From: Shewanella cutis
Lineage (GTDB): Bacteria > Pseudomonadota > Gammaproteobacteria > Enterobacterales > Shewanellaceae
NCBI RefSeq assembly: GCF_022410515.1
Contig: NZ_JACSDI010000001.1
Location: forward strand, 682,001-746,000
DNA length: 64,000 nt
Reading direction: 5' to 3'
Shown: one piece after another, positions 26,862-35,449 of the stretch
Layout of the letters: every line of letters starts with the position of its first letter
Position numbering within the stretch: the first letter of the stretch is position 1
Made by a program: the position numbers and the translations under genes
The notes under the pieces: model-generated
The model's input: the letters and a program-made list of their open reading frames with translations, nothing else
Databases searched by the model: none
Told to the model about the DNA's origin: nothing

Positions 26862-28538
26862 TTACTGCAGATGACCGGCGTTGTGTAGCTCACGCTCGTT
26901 CATTGGCGGTGGGGTCCACTGGTACATCCACGTTTCCGTTAATGGCTGGCCGTCCACTTCTAAGTAAACTCTTAGGTTAATCGGCTCTACACTATCCTCT
27001 GGTGGCACAATGTCGAACATAGCGCGGTAACCATTGATTGCATGCTGTGGACGAGCAGATTCGATTTCTACGCGACCTTGAGATGTTGAAATCACCGCTT
27101 TCACTTGGGTATCTTTACCCAGCATAGGTAAAGAACCACCAGCAAAATCAATTACAAAGCGCTTACTATAGTACTTACGCTTTTGACCTACCACGCCACC
27201 AATACCGGTAAAGGTATCCACTACGCGAGCGCGTGGAGACTGTTCAGGTGGAATGCCACCCCAGTACATGTTGTAGCTGTACAGTAGCTCTTGGCCAGGT
27301 TGAATAGGCTCAGCAGGATTCCAGAAAGCCACGATATTGTCGAAGGTTTCGTCCAGTGTTGGAATTTCAACTAACTGAACTGAGCCTTTACCCCAATTGC
27401 CCGTTGGCTCAATCCACAGACTTGGACGCTTCTCGTAAAACACACCATCATCTTGGTAATGGTCGAAATTACGATCGCGCTGCAATAAACCAAATCCCTT
27501 AGGATTCTCATCGCTATAGGCGTTGAATCGCAGATTACTTGGGTTACCTAGCGGGCGCCAAATCCATTCACCGTTACCAGTGTGCATGGCTAGACCGTCT
27601 GAATCGTGGATCTCTTGACGCCAGTCGTAACCAGTGCGGCGATCGTTTTCACCCACCATAAACATACTGGTCAGCGGCGCAACCCCCAAACGTTCGATGG
27701 CTTTACGCGGATATATGGCTGCATCGACCTTCATTTTCAAACGCTCACCCGGCTCGATATCGAAACGATAAGCACCAGTGACGCTTGGCGAGTCTAGCAG
27801 TGCATAGACAGTCGCAATATTTGAGCCCGGCTGTGGTTTCTCTAACCAAAAACGGGTGAACATGGGGAATTCTTCAGGCTTAGGCAGCGCAGTGTCCACC
27901 GCTAGACCACGGGCAGAAAGACCATACTGCATTTCCTGACCTACGGCGCGGAAATAGCTGGCCCCTAAGAAGGCGACCACATCACGTTGCCAATCAGTGT
28001 TGAACTGCATTCTAAAGCCAGCAAAACCTAAATCTTTAGGAAGCTGGCTGCCCTTTACCTTCGACTTACCGTAATCGAACATAGAAGGAGAATATTCAAT
28101 CCGCTTAGCCTTGCCATTTTCTAATTGATAAATATGGACAGGCGTATCGAAATACAGGCCTAAGTGAAATAACTCGGCGCGAAACTCTGAATCGTCTTCA
28201 CGCCACAGTGCGGCTTTTTTCTTGAAATGGAATTGCTGGTAATCATCCCAGCTCATGCCCTGTAAACTTTTTGGCAACTCACCCTTATGGCTTACATAGG
28301 ACTCAGTAGCCAGCGTATGAGCATAGCCTTTCAACCAAGCGTAGCTAAACTCTTCTTCCTGCGGCGCACTCGCTTTACCCGCTGCACAAGCAGATAAGCT
28401 TAACAACACACTGCAAGTGAGCAGCACACTGCCCACCATGCGTTGTAAACGGCTTCGGGTAGGCTGAGCTTCTACCGACGGCATCACCATCGGCTCACGA
28501 TTTAAATGTCTTTGTTCGGGAAATAAATTGGGTTGCAT
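26862..28538 (-). CDS. OpgG/OpgD family periplasmic glucan biosynthesis protein
   Basis: 558 residues from ATG 28538; the frame continues 46 codons upstream, but the exported N-terminus begins around here. A hydrophobic stretch ends LLSLSACAAGK, a lipobox-like signal, preceded by a long basic N-region with RSRLQR. Family blocks: FSYAWLKGYAHTLATESYV, EFRAELFHLGLYFDTPVHIY, GFAGFRMQFNTDW, YSDENPKGFGLLQRDRNF and PSLWIEPTGNWGKGSVQLVE. E. coli OpgG (511) and OpgD (551) shape osmoregulated periplasmic glucans. There is no adjacent opgH glucosyltransferase, which favours the OpgD branch, but this is inference. The start is uncertain. Confidence 0.9.
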   Translation of the reverse strand: MQPNLFPEQRHLNREPMVMPSVEAQPTRSRLQRMVGSVLLTCSVLLSLSACAAGKASAPQEEEFSYAWLKGYAHTLATESYVSHKGELPKSLQGMSWDDYQQFHFKKKAALWREDDSEFRAELFHLGLYFDTPVHIYQLENGKAKRIEYSPSMFDYGKSKVKGSQLPKDLGFAGFRMQFNTDWQRDVVAFLGASYFRAVGQEMQYGLSARGLAVDTALPKPEEFPMFTRFWLEKPQPGSNIATVYALLDSPSVTGAYRFDIEPGERLKMKVDAAIYPRKAIERLGVAPLTSMFMVGENDRRTGYDWRQEIHDSDGLAMHTGNGEWIWRPLGNPSNLRFNAYSDENPKGFGLLQRDRNFDHYQDDGVFYEKRPSLWIEPTGNWGKGSVQLVEIPTLDETFDNIVAFWNPAEPIQPGQELLYSYNMYWGGIPPEQSPRARVVDTFTGIGGVVGQKRKYYSKRFVIDFAGGSLPMLGKDTQVKAVISTSQGRVEIESARPQHAINGYRAMFDIVPPEDSVEPINLRVYLEVDGQPLTETWMYQWTPPPMNERELHNAGHLQ

Positions 28539-28900
28539 AAGCAGACTCTGAATTGGTGTAACTTCCTGACATTTCTCTGCAAAAGTAAGCATTATTGCAG
28601 TGACTGCCCTGTGGAGAACTGTTGATGACAGTGATAAACATACCTCTATCTTCATCAGTTCGCCAGAATCTAACATAATTTCGACGCAATGGAATACGTC
28701 ACAGTGACAATATTCAATACTGACGCCAGTTTATGAAAATAGTATTAAAAAAGGCTGCAAAATTCAGCCCCTAATTGTCACAAACCCAATCTGGTTATCA
28801 ATTTGTATCGATTACTGTTTCTTGTTTGTTGCCAGCAAAAATCTAAGCAACGAAATACGTCCTCCTACAGCGATACTCACATATTAGCCATGGCTTGAGG
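28539..28900. other. Gene-free stretch upstream of the glucan biosynthesis gene
   Basis: About 360 nt holding the promoter of the minus-strand OpgD/G gene and a possible longer N-terminus for it. No other signal was recognised. Confidence 0.45.
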
Positions 28901-29102
28901 TCATCCTAAATCAATCCTAACCGCGACAATATAAGATACAGTGACACAGGTAGTGGCAATCGCAGCGAGACTCACAGCCCGATAGAAACTGCCACTATCA
29001 AACAGATACTGAGTCACGAACCAGAGCAAACTTGCCGATAACAGTATGTTTGAGAAGACATATAACCCGCACTGCCCATTTATTTTGCCCCCCTTTTAGG
29101 CA
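28901..29102 (-). pseudogene. Small two-span membrane protein gene, frameshifted in a poly-G run
   Basis: An ATG overlaps the stop of the acetyltransferase gene (TAATG at 29100-29104), but the frame stops after seven codons. One base shift inside a run of six G (29088-29093) opens a frame to TGA 28901 with no stop: about 65 residues including LYVFSNILLSASLLWFVTQY and YRAVSLAAIATTCVTVSYIV, two clear membrane spans. The open frame has no usable start of its own. The gene may be dead, phase-variable through the G-run, or miscalled by one base. No family is recognised. Confidence 0.55.
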
Positions 29103-29561
29103 TTAGCGCAGCACCAGCTCAATCAATGATGCCGTATCAGCCTCTTCTTGAATTACATTACCTGTTTTTACAAACCCATGGCGCAGCAACACTCGTTGAG
29201 ATGCAACATTATGCTGAGCTACATGGGCCCAGAGCGGTCTTGACCTGACTAAGGGTAAAAATACACTCAAAGTCAGCGTGGCAATGCCGCGCCCCCAATG
29301 GGCACGATCAATCCAATAACCAATCAGCGCCAGCCCATCTGCATGCCAATGACAGATATTGCCCACAAGCTGGCCTTCGACTTCAATTCCCCGTGCTAGT
29401 ACAGCCTCCTGACCGAGGATATTCTGCTGCCAATGTCGGTAAAAAGCCTCTCGTTCCCGTGGTGGGAATTGGGCTAATTGGCAAGCGACGGAATCGATTT
29501 GATGAGCAAAAATCAGCTCGAGATCGCTTTGGGTAATCGGCCGTAAACTCACATTCAACAC
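29103..29561 (-). CDS. GNAT family N-acetyltransferase
   Basis: 152 residues, normal GNAT length. The acetyl-CoA pyrophosphate-binding motif appears as RAHWGRGIATLTLS (R/Q-x-x-G-x-G/A pattern), preceded by the beta-4 strand ALIGYWID and followed by HNVASQRVLLRHGFVKTG, the usual last third of RimJ/RimL-type enzymes. The substrate is unknown. The gene is followed at once by the broken small membrane gene with a stop-start overlap, suggesting the pair was translationally coupled. A long minus-strand hairpin lies about 80 nt upstream of ATG 29561. Confidence 0.88.
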   Translation of the reverse strand: MLNVSLRPITQSDLELIFAHQIDSVACQLAQFPPREREAFYRHWQQNILGQEAVLARGIEVEGQLVGNICHWHADGLALIGYWIDRAHWGRGIATLTLSVFLPLVRSRPLWAHVAQHNVASQRVLLRHGFVKTGNVIQEEADTASLIELVLR

Positions 29562-29906
29562 GTTTTCCTACTTGTCCATCATTAGTCCCTACTCGATTCA
29601 GTTGTGTCATCAATAGAAGTCAGCGTGATGCGCCAGCTAAAAAAATGGGCGCATAACCCAAGCAGAGGTTAGCGCCCTAAGAGGCAAAAAAAAATCATTT
29701 CAAGGTAACAAAGTCATACTCACGTAAAGATGCTTAACTCAAACTAACCTGAACTAAGAATAAGTAGAGCCGCTGAATAGACATCTTTTCGGGCTTCTCT
29801 GCGTTGCTCTGTCAGAAAATAGATTTCTCTTTCAAAATAATCATTTATGACATTAATTTAGTTTGTTAAATTTAGATTTTTCGACACTCGTTACATCGAG
29901 TTCAGG
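29562..29906. other. Intergenic stretch between lrgB and the GNAT gene
   Basis: About 345 nt on the minus strand between lrgB and the acetyltransferase. It contains the terminator-like hairpin at 29640-29690. A short frame rich in Phe precedes the hairpin but has no ribosome site and was not accepted as a leader peptide. Confidence 0.5.
29640..29690 (-). terminator. Terminator-like hairpin between lrgB and the GNAT gene
   Basis: On the minus strand GGGCGC-TAACC ... GGTTA-t-GCGCCC forms an 11-bp stem with one bulge, preceded by nine T and followed by ATTTTTTTA. It lies about 225 nt downstream of lrgB and 80 nt upstream of the acetyltransferase start, so it could end the lrgAB transcript, attenuate the acetyltransferase, or cap a small RNA. 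Confidence 0.7.
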
Positions 29907-30641
29907 TTAACTAAAAATCAGCGCAAAAAAAGGGGCGCCTAACACCATCGCAATTCCGATAAAAATCATGGTTAAACTTGCAATTACGCCTTCTTGCTGA
30001 CCTAACTCGCTGGCTTTTGCTGCGCCCGCACCATGGGCCGATGCCCCCAAGGCCACGCCTTTACCTAAGGAGGTGCGAATATGCATCAGCTTAAAAAGTG
30101 GCTCGCACACTAACATGCCGATAATGCCGGTGATGAGTACCATCATGGCGGTAAGTTCTGGCACACCGCCAAAGGCGCTTGTGGCCTCCATCGCAAAGGG
30201 CGTCGAGACGGAGCGCACCAACAAACTCTTCGACAGCTCCACTGGCAGCGGCACAAACTTGACTAATAGCCAGCTTGAGATCATGCCCAACAACAACCCT
30301 GCAATCACGCCAAAGGCAATGGTCAGCGGATATTGGCGAATGAGTTTACGCTCCCGATAAATAGGCAAAGCAAATGCAATCGTTGCCGGAGCCAACATCG
30401 CCATTAACCAATGGGTGTATTCAAAATAAGTCGGCAATGGAATATCGAGATTAAACACCAATAGCGTTATCACTACGGGCGCGAATACAATCGGCGCCAA
30501 CCACCAAACACGGTGGCGTTTATACAAGCGCTTCGCCGCAAAATAACAAAACAGCGTTAATAATAAGCTGATAAGCGCCAATCCAGTTTGTGAGAACAGC
30601 CACTCCGTTAACACCACAGGGCTTAAGTTAACGCTCGACAT
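29907..30641 (-). CDS. lrgB: LrgB/CidB/YohK family membrane protein
   Basis: 244 residues with about seven spans. Family segments are VSTPFAMEATSAFGGVPELT and ASAHGAGAAKASELGQQEGV, diagnostic of LrgB. With LrgA it forms the LrgAB/CidAB pair, described as holin-like modulators of murein hydrolase and, in other bacteria, as pyruvate or glycolate transport components. It overlaps lrgA by one base and is transcribed away from a LysR regulator, the usual CidR-cidAB layout. Its actual substrate here is not deducible. Confidence 0.92.
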   Translation of the reverse strand: MSSVNLSPVVLTEWLFSQTGLALISLLLTLFCYFAAKRLYKRHRVWWLAPIVFAPVVITLLVFNLDIPLPTYFEYTHWLMAMLAPATIAFALPIYRERKLIRQYPLTIAFGVIAGLLLGMISSWLLVKFVPLPVELSKSLLVRSVSTPFAMEATSAFGGVPELTAMMVLITGIIGMLVCEPLFKLMHIRTSLGKGVALGASAHGAGAAKASELGQQEGVIASLTMIFIGIAMVLGAPFFALIFS

Positions 30642-31075
30642 TAGGCAGCCTTAGCATGACGACGAGCATGCTTTTTGATATTGAGTTGACGCTCAAAGCG
30701 AAACACTCTGTCAACCACAAATCCCGTGCCCACCATCACGCACACACTACCCATCACTAAGGTGAAGAGGATGTTCACCCCATACTGCTCAAACAGGCCT
30801 TCATACTTAATCACCGAAATCACTGGCGGAATAAAAAACAGCAGTAACTCACCGATAAGCCAAGCCGCGCCAAGCTGCACGGCATTTTCAGGGATCAACT
30901 TAGTCGCTAATAAAATCAATAAAATACCTAAACCTAACACACTGCCAGGCACAGGCGAGTGCGCCCATGTCGCAAACCAATGGCAGGCAAAAGACAATAA
31001 ACAAAAAAGAGCAATTTGGGTTAACAATAAAGCCCCATGACGGCATCGACGTATTGCGGCTTGTAGGTAAGGCAT
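30641..31075 (-). CDS. lrgA: LrgA/CidA family holin-like protein
   Basis: 144 residues, four spans. The LrgA pattern HSPVPGSVLGLGILLILLAT is followed by GAAWLIGELLLFFIPPVISV, typical of CidA/LrgA (YohJ) proteins, and the C-terminus is basic (FERQLNIKKHARRHAKAA). It is the first gene of an operon with lrgB (one-base overlap, coupled translation). The 121-nt gap to the divergent LysR gene carries direct repeats that may be its operator. Confidence 0.92.
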   Translation of the reverse strand: MPYLQAAIRRCRHGALLLTQIALFCLLSFACHWFATWAHSPVPGSVLGLGILLILLATKLIPENAVQLGAAWLIGELLLFFIPPVISVIKYEGLFEQYGVNILFTLVMGSVCVMVGTGFVVDRVFRFERQLNIKKHARRHAKAA

Positions 31076-31149
31076 GTGGTTTCTCGATTTACACAGAAGG
31101 TTGCGATGACATAATTTTAGGCTTGCCTATTTAATAAAAAAAATGAATA

Positions 31150-31180
31150 TTAAGAATGCAATCCATGAATTTTAAGAATG
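31150..31180. promoter_or_regulatory. Direct repeat TTAAGAATG x2 in the lrgA-lysR divergent region
   Basis: TTAAGAATG occurs at 31150-31158 and again at 31172-31180. The 22-nt period is about two helical turns, so both copies face the same side of the DNA. The position, 16 nt before the regulator's start codon, fits an autoregulatory LysR operator. Confidence 0.4.
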
Positions 31181-31196
31181 TATTATCGAGGCGAAA

Positions 31197-32087
31197 ATGG
31201 ATCTTAAAGTGTTGCGTTATTTTATCGAGATTATCGATGCCGGTGGTTTTGGTAAAGCCAGCGAAAAGGTTCATCTCACCCAACCCGCACTCTCTAAGGC
31301 ACTACGTCAGCTTGAGGAAGAGCTCGATTTGGTGCTGCTTGAGCGTGGCAAACGCGGCACTCAGGTCAAACTCACCCAAGCAGGTGAAGTCGTTTATCGC
31401 CATGGCAAAGAGCTATTGGCTGGGCGTCAACGCATGTTAGCCGAACTCAGTGCCCAGCGCAGTTTAACCACAGGCGAATTAAGGCTTGGCCTCGCGCCGC
31501 TCGGCAGTGCTGAGATTTTTGCCCCGATCATTGCCAAGTATCGCCAGCAGTATCCACAAATAGAGATGCACTTATTAGTCCGCGGTGGCGTTGAACAAAC
31601 GCTCGCAATTCAAAAGGGCGAAATCGAACTAGCGACTGGCATCATCAACCTTGACGATGGCTATGACGGCATTCGAGTGTTTAACGATCCTATGGTGGTA
31701 GTGCTGCCTAAGGAAAATCCCCTCACTGCAAGGGAAATGCTCTCAATCCATGACTTAATCGATGAGCCACAAGTCATGTTCGAGACTGAATACACCTTGC
31801 ATCAATTGGTGCTAAATGCCTGTCAGCATGCGGGATTCTCACCTCAAAATATCACCCGAGTCAGCCAAGCTGACTTTGGTATCGCACTGGTGGCGGCGGG
31901 AACAGGTGTGATGATACTGCCGCGCTCTATTGCGCGGCGTTATAGCGTATCAGGGGTAATTAATATTCCCTTAGCGAGTGATGAACTACGCTGGGAGTTA
32001 TCCCTCTTTTGGCGTAAAGAACAGGTATTGTCCTTTGCGGCGCAAGCGATGATTGCGTTAGTTAAAAAGCACTTAACCCAAAAATAA
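31197..32087 (+). CDS. LysR-type transcriptional regulator, probable CidR
   Basis: 296 residues, standard LTTR size. The N-terminal helix-turn-helix (VLRYFIEIIDAGGFGKASEK then VHLTQPALSKALRQLEEEL) is followed by a linker helix and a periplasmic-binding-like effector domain (about 90-295). ATG 31197 has GAGGCGAAA upstream. Being divergent from lrgAB it probably activates that operon in response to a small carbon metabolite, as CidR does in Gram-positives (established there, inferred here). Confidence 0.92.
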   Translation: MDLKVLRYFIEIIDAGGFGKASEKVHLTQPALSKALRQLEEELDLVLLERGKRGTQVKLTQAGEVVYRHGKELLAGRQRMLAELSAQRSLTTGELRLGLAPLGSAEIFAPIIAKYRQQYPQIEMHLLVRGGVEQTLAIQKGEIELATGIINLDDGYDGIRVFNDPMVVVLPKENPLTAREMLSIHDLIDEPQVMFETEYTLHQLVLNACQHAGFSPQNITRVSQADFGIALVAAGTGVMILPRSIARRYSVSGVINIPLASDELRWELSLFWRKEQVLSFAAQAMIALVKKHLTQK

Positions 32088-32091
32088 CCTT

Positions 32092-32928
32092 CTACCAAGG
32101 CACGACTAAGCTAAATCGCACTAAGGTATCGTTATCCCAAGGTAGGATTGGTAAGTAATTGGGCGAATTTACGCTCACCTTAGCATAGGGGTCCAAGTTA
32201 TATTCAGTATGTTCAACATACAGTAACCACTGACTGCCCTTTTCCCAGTAATCGGTATCATAGCTCATGGTAAAACGATACTGATTTTCAAGCCATTGGT
32301 CACCATCGTTCCAAGTTTGAGCAGCTAAGTTCAGGTTAATTTTTGGCGTCAAATCAAAACCAAAACTCCCCATAACTGTGTAGGCAAACTCACTATTGCC
32401 AAAATCGCCTCTATCGTAACCTCGGGTGCGGGGCACATCATCGTCGATCTCTAAAAAGTAATAGCCCGCGCCAGCTTTAAGCTGTGCTTGAGTTTGCTGA
32501 CCGTGATAATTGGCTGTTAGCCCAGGAAAAAGCTTCGCCTGCTTCTCCACTGAACTCACGGTATTACGCTTGCCCTGTAAATCCACTTGCCACCCTAAGG
32601 ACAACTCAGGGGAAAAACGGTAAAGCTCCCCAAGAGCGGCATATTCCGATTTGAACCACATCGGGATATGGTCAGGATCCAGCTTATCCGTATCAATATC
32701 GATAAACATATCCAGCACTGCAGACAGATAAATATCCGATGCAGTGGTATGTTCAATAATGATGTTACCGTTGGCCCCAAAGGTATGCGAATTCTCTTGC
32801 TCCACAATAAAATCATGAATCCCCATGGTGTAATGCCATTGGGTTGATTCTTCTGCACAAACTGGCGTTGCTAGGCCTAAAAACAGCGCCGTAGGTGCCA
32901 AAATTAGGTATCTCACATTGAGCTCCAT
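32092..32928 (-). CDS. Exported beta-rich protein of unknown function, probable outer-membrane barrel
   Basis: 278 residues. The signal peptide MELNVRYLILAPTALFLGLA ends near PVCAEE. The mature part is rich in alternating polar and aromatic strands (IIIEHTTASDIYLSAVLDMF, FAYTVMGSFGFDLTPKINLN, NQYRFTMSYDTDYWEKGSQW) and ends in FSLVVPW with an aromatic last residue, as in outer-membrane barrels. No named family is recognised. It converges on the LysR gene with a 4-nt gap. ATG 32928 has GAGCTCC nearby rather than a strong ribosome site. Confidence 0.75.
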   Translation of the reverse strand: MELNVRYLILAPTALFLGLATPVCAEESTQWHYTMGIHDFIVEQENSHTFGANGNIIIEHTTASDIYLSAVLDMFIDIDTDKLDPDHIPMWFKSEYAALGELYRFSPELSLGWQVDLQGKRNTVSSVEKQAKLFPGLTANYHGQQTQAQLKAGAGYYFLEIDDDVPRTRGYDRGDFGNSEFAYTVMGSFGFDLTPKINLNLAAQTWNDGDQWLENQYRFTMSYDTDYWEKGSQWLLYVEHTEYNLDPYAKVSVNSPNYLPILPWDNDTLVRFSLVVPW

Positions 32929-33187
32929 AAAAGGTTTTTAAACTAAATTAAGATTAAACAATTTAAGCATAATTTAATGAAATTTTTACCATTTGTAACT
33001 GAGATAGTTCATAAAAATCCATCCTTTCGCTAAAGTGAATAAAAATTTGCATATCTCATCGTTTAAAACCATGGAATTGCTATTCACGGTCACCCTAAAC
33101 AATTTCACAACCTTTTAAAAAACTATTGATATCAAACACCATAATCATATTAAACATTATGCCCATTATTTAATGGGTCACATTTCA

Positions 33188-33226
33188 AATGAATTTTTAA
33201 TCACAAATAAAGCATAATTATTGACA
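33188..33226 (+). promoter_or_regulatory. Tandem ARG boxes (ArgR operator)
   Basis: Box 1 core is TGAAT-TTTT-AATCA (33190-33203), box 2 core AGCAT-AATT-ATTGA (33211-33224); the ArgR consensus core is TGAAT-WWWW-ATTCA. The cores are exactly 21 bp apart, the centre spacing of two 18-bp ARG boxes with a 3-bp gap. Box 2 overlaps the -35 hexamer of the transporter promoter. Confidence 0.65.
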
Positions 33227-33249
33227 CAGGAACGCTATCCTCCTATAGT
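33221..33249 (+). promoter_or_regulatory. Sigma-70 promoter of the amino acid ABC transporter operon
   Basis: Consensus TTGACA at 33221-33226, 17-nt spacer, TATAGT at 33244-33249. It is 36 nt before the start codon of the binding-protein gene. Confidence 0.85.
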
Positions 33250-33284
33250 CGCCACATTGCTAGTTATCCAAAAGAGAGTCTGAA

Positions 33285-34019
33285 ATGAAAAAATCCATGT
33301 TATTAGGCGGCCTAACCCTCACAGCCACCTTGTTGTTAGCTGGATGTGGAAAAAGTAATGATGTTTTAGTGGTTGGCACCAATGCGGCCTTCCCGCCCTT
33401 TGAATACGTTGGCGGACAAAGTGGCGACGAAATCAAAGGCTTCGACATTGAACTTGCCAAGCAAATCGCTAAAGATGCCGGCAAAACTCTTAAAGTCGAA
33501 AACATGAAATTCGATTCACTGATCGTGGCGCTAAACTCAGGCAAGATTGATTTTATTGCCTCGGGCATGACTATCACCCCCGAGCGGCAGGCAAGTGTTA
33601 ACTTTTCAGAGCCCTATTACGAGGCGACTCAAGTACTGCTCGTCAATAAAGATAACGACACAATTCATACCCTTGATGACATTAAAGATAAACACTTTGC
33701 GGTGCAGCTCGGTTCAACCGCCGATATGATGTCTAAAAAGTACACCCAAAATGTCACGGCGTTTAATACCGGTTTTGAAGCCATCATGGAGCTGAAGAAT
33801 GGCAAAGTCGACTTAGTGCTATTCGACAGCGAACCTGCGGCGAACTATCTGGCGAAAAACCCCGATCTCAAACTGATTAAGCTGGATTTTCCTCCCGAGT
33901 TTTATGGTTTTGCCGTCTCAAAACAGCAACCTGAACTCCTCAATAGCATTAATCATACGCTAAAAAAACTGAAAGAAAGCGGCCAGTATCAGGCACTTGT
34001 TTCAGCCCATATCAAGTGA
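33285..34019 (+). CDS. Basic amino acid ABC transporter, periplasmic binding lipoprotein
   Basis: 244 residues; lipobox LAGC in MKKSMLLGGLTLTATLLLAG-C. It has the SBP-3 fold signature: VGTNAAFPPFEYV, GFDIELAKQIAKDAGK, FDSLIVALNSGKIDFIASGM and TPERQASVNFSEPYYEATQ. The family binds polar amino acids; together with the ArgR operator this points to arginine, lysine or ornithine. It delivers substrate to the permease and ATPase encoded directly downstream. ATG 33285 follows AAAGAGAG. First gene of a three-gene operon. Confidence 0.93.
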   Translation: MKKSMLLGGLTLTATLLLAGCGKSNDVLVVGTNAAFPPFEYVGGQSGDEIKGFDIELAKQIAKDAGKTLKVENMKFDSLIVALNSGKIDFIASGMTITPERQASVNFSEPYYEATQVLLVNKDNDTIHTLDDIKDKHFAVQLGSTADMMSKKYTQNVTAFNTGFEAIMELKNGKVDLVLFDSEPAANYLAKNPDLKLIKLDFPPEFYGFAVSKQQPELLNSINHTLKKLKESGQYQALVSAHIK

Positions 34020-34024
34020 TCCCT

Positions 34025-34705
34025 ATGCTAGAAGCAATCAATACTTCGCTGTTTAGCCCCATCGGCGACGACGGCATGATAGGCATACTGCTGATCTTAA
34101 ACGGCTTAAAAGTCACCTTGATTGTGACCTTCTTCGCCATGTTATTAGGCGCAGTATTAGGCGTGGGCACCACACTGATGAAGATGTCATCTAAGTGGTA
34201 TATCCGCTTCCCCGCCGAACTTTATGTGGGCGTGATCCGCGGCACTCCTGTGGTGGTGCAGTTAGTGATCCTTTACTTCATCGTGCTCGCTGCGCTCGAT
34301 GTCGATAAAATCACCGCTGCCATTATCGCCTTTGGCTTAAACAGCGGCGCTTATATCTCTGAGATTATTCGTGCTGGCATTCAAGCCGTCGATAAAGGCC
34401 AAACCGAAGCCGCGCGCTCACTCGGCCTGTCACAAGCGATGACCATGAAGCTGATTATTCTGCCGCAGGCGATTAAGAATATTCTGCCCGCGTTAGGCAA
34501 TGAGTTTATCGTGCTACTCAAGGAAACCGCCGTAATTGGCTTTATTGGCGGCGTTGATTTGATGCGGGCGGGCGAGATTATCCGTAGCCGCACCTTTGAA
34601 GACAGTATTCCACTCTTTACCTGCGCGCTGATTTACCTGTTCCTGACCTACAGCTTCACATTTATGCTGTCGAAATTCGAAAAGAGGTTGAAGCAAAGTG
34701 ATTAA
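34025..34705 (+). CDS. Amino acid ABC transporter permease (HisMQ family)
   Basis: 226 residues from ATG 34025; GTG 34016 in the same frame would overlap the binding-protein stop and is the alternative. Family segments: [20 protein letters not shown], a [14 protein letters not shown] motif, and the EAA loop [20 protein letters not shown] that contacts the ATPase. Five spans. A single permease subunit implies a homodimer. The downstream ATPase gene starts 8 nt before this stop, so the two are translationally coupled. Confidence 0.93.
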   Translation: MLEAINTSLFSPIGDDGMIGILLILNGLKVTLIVTFFAMLLGAVLGVGTTLMKMSSKWYIRFPAELYVGVIRGTPVVVQLVILYFIVLAALDVDKITAAIIAFGLNSGAYISEIIRAGIQAVDKGQTEAARSLGLSQAMTMKLIILPQAIKNILPALGNEFIVLLKETAVIGFIGGVDLMRAGEIIRSRTFEDSIPLFTCALIYLFLTYSFTFMLSKFEKRLKQSD

Positions 34706-35423
34706 CATAACCAACCTACATAAAAGTTATGGCGATAATGCAGTCCTTAAAGGCATTAACGAACATATTCGCCAAGGCGAAGTGGTGAGTGTTATCGGCC
34801 CCAGCGGCAGCGGTAAAAGCACCTTTTTACGTTGCATCAACCTATTAGAGAAACCCACCCAAGGGGATATTGAAATCGAAGGGCAATCCATTACCGCCAA
34901 GGATGCCTGTGTCGATAAATTGCGGCAAAAAGTGGGCATGGTGTTTCAAAACTTTAACCTATTCCCCCATAAAACCGTATTGCAAAACATTACCTTAGCG
35001 CCAGTGAGCCTAAAGTTAATGACTCAAGCCGAAGCCGATAACAAGGCGCTGACGCTGCTCACTCAAGTGGGCTTACAGGATAAAGCCAATGCCTATCCTT
35101 CAAGTCTCTCGGGTGGACAAAAACAACGGGTTGCCATTGCCCGCGCACTAGCGATGGAGCCAGATCTGATGTTATTCGATGAGCCCACCTCGGCACTCGA
35201 TCCTGAAATGGTCGGCGATGTACTAGATGTGATGAAGGACTTAGCGCAAAAAGGCATGACCATGGTGATTGTGACCCACGAAATGGGCTTTGCGCGCGAT
35301 GTTTCCGACAGAGTCATCTTTATGGATGGCGGCTATGTGGTGGAGTCCAATATCCCCGAGGAATTATTCACCCGCCCCAAAGAAGCCAGAACCCAAAGCT
35401 TTTTAAGTAAAGTGCTGCGTTAA
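34698..35423 (+). CDS. Amino acid ABC transporter ATPase (GlnQ/ArtP type)
   Basis: 241 residues from GTG 34698. Walker [11 protein letters not shown]-loop [13 protein letters not shown] signature LSGGQKQRV, Walker [12 protein letters not shown] and switch His in IVTHEMGFA are all intact. It powers import through the preceding permease. GTG overlaps the permease end by 8 nt. No terminator is seen close to its stop; the first strong hairpin downstream is at 35606-35635, inside the repeat region. Confidence 0.95.
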   Translation: MINITNLHKSYGDNAVLKGINEHIRQGEVVSVIGPSGSGKSTFLRCINLLEKPTQGDIEIEGQSITAKDACVDKLRQKVGMVFQNFNLFPHKTVLQNITLAPVSLKLMTQAEADNKALTLLTQVGLQDKANAYPSSLSGGQKQRVAIARALAMEPDLMLFDEPTSALDPEMVGDVLDVMKDLAQKGMTMVIVTHEMGFARDVSDRVIFMDGGYVVESNIPEELFTRPKEARTQSFLSKVLR

Positions 35424-35449
35424 TTGAGACTTATACAACATTGAAACAA

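Noticed and set aside
29640..29702. Phe-rich leader peptide (attenuator) before the acetyltransferase
   Set aside because: An ATG followed by Phe codons overlaps the terminator, but there is no ribosome site and no link to phenylalanine biosynthesis.
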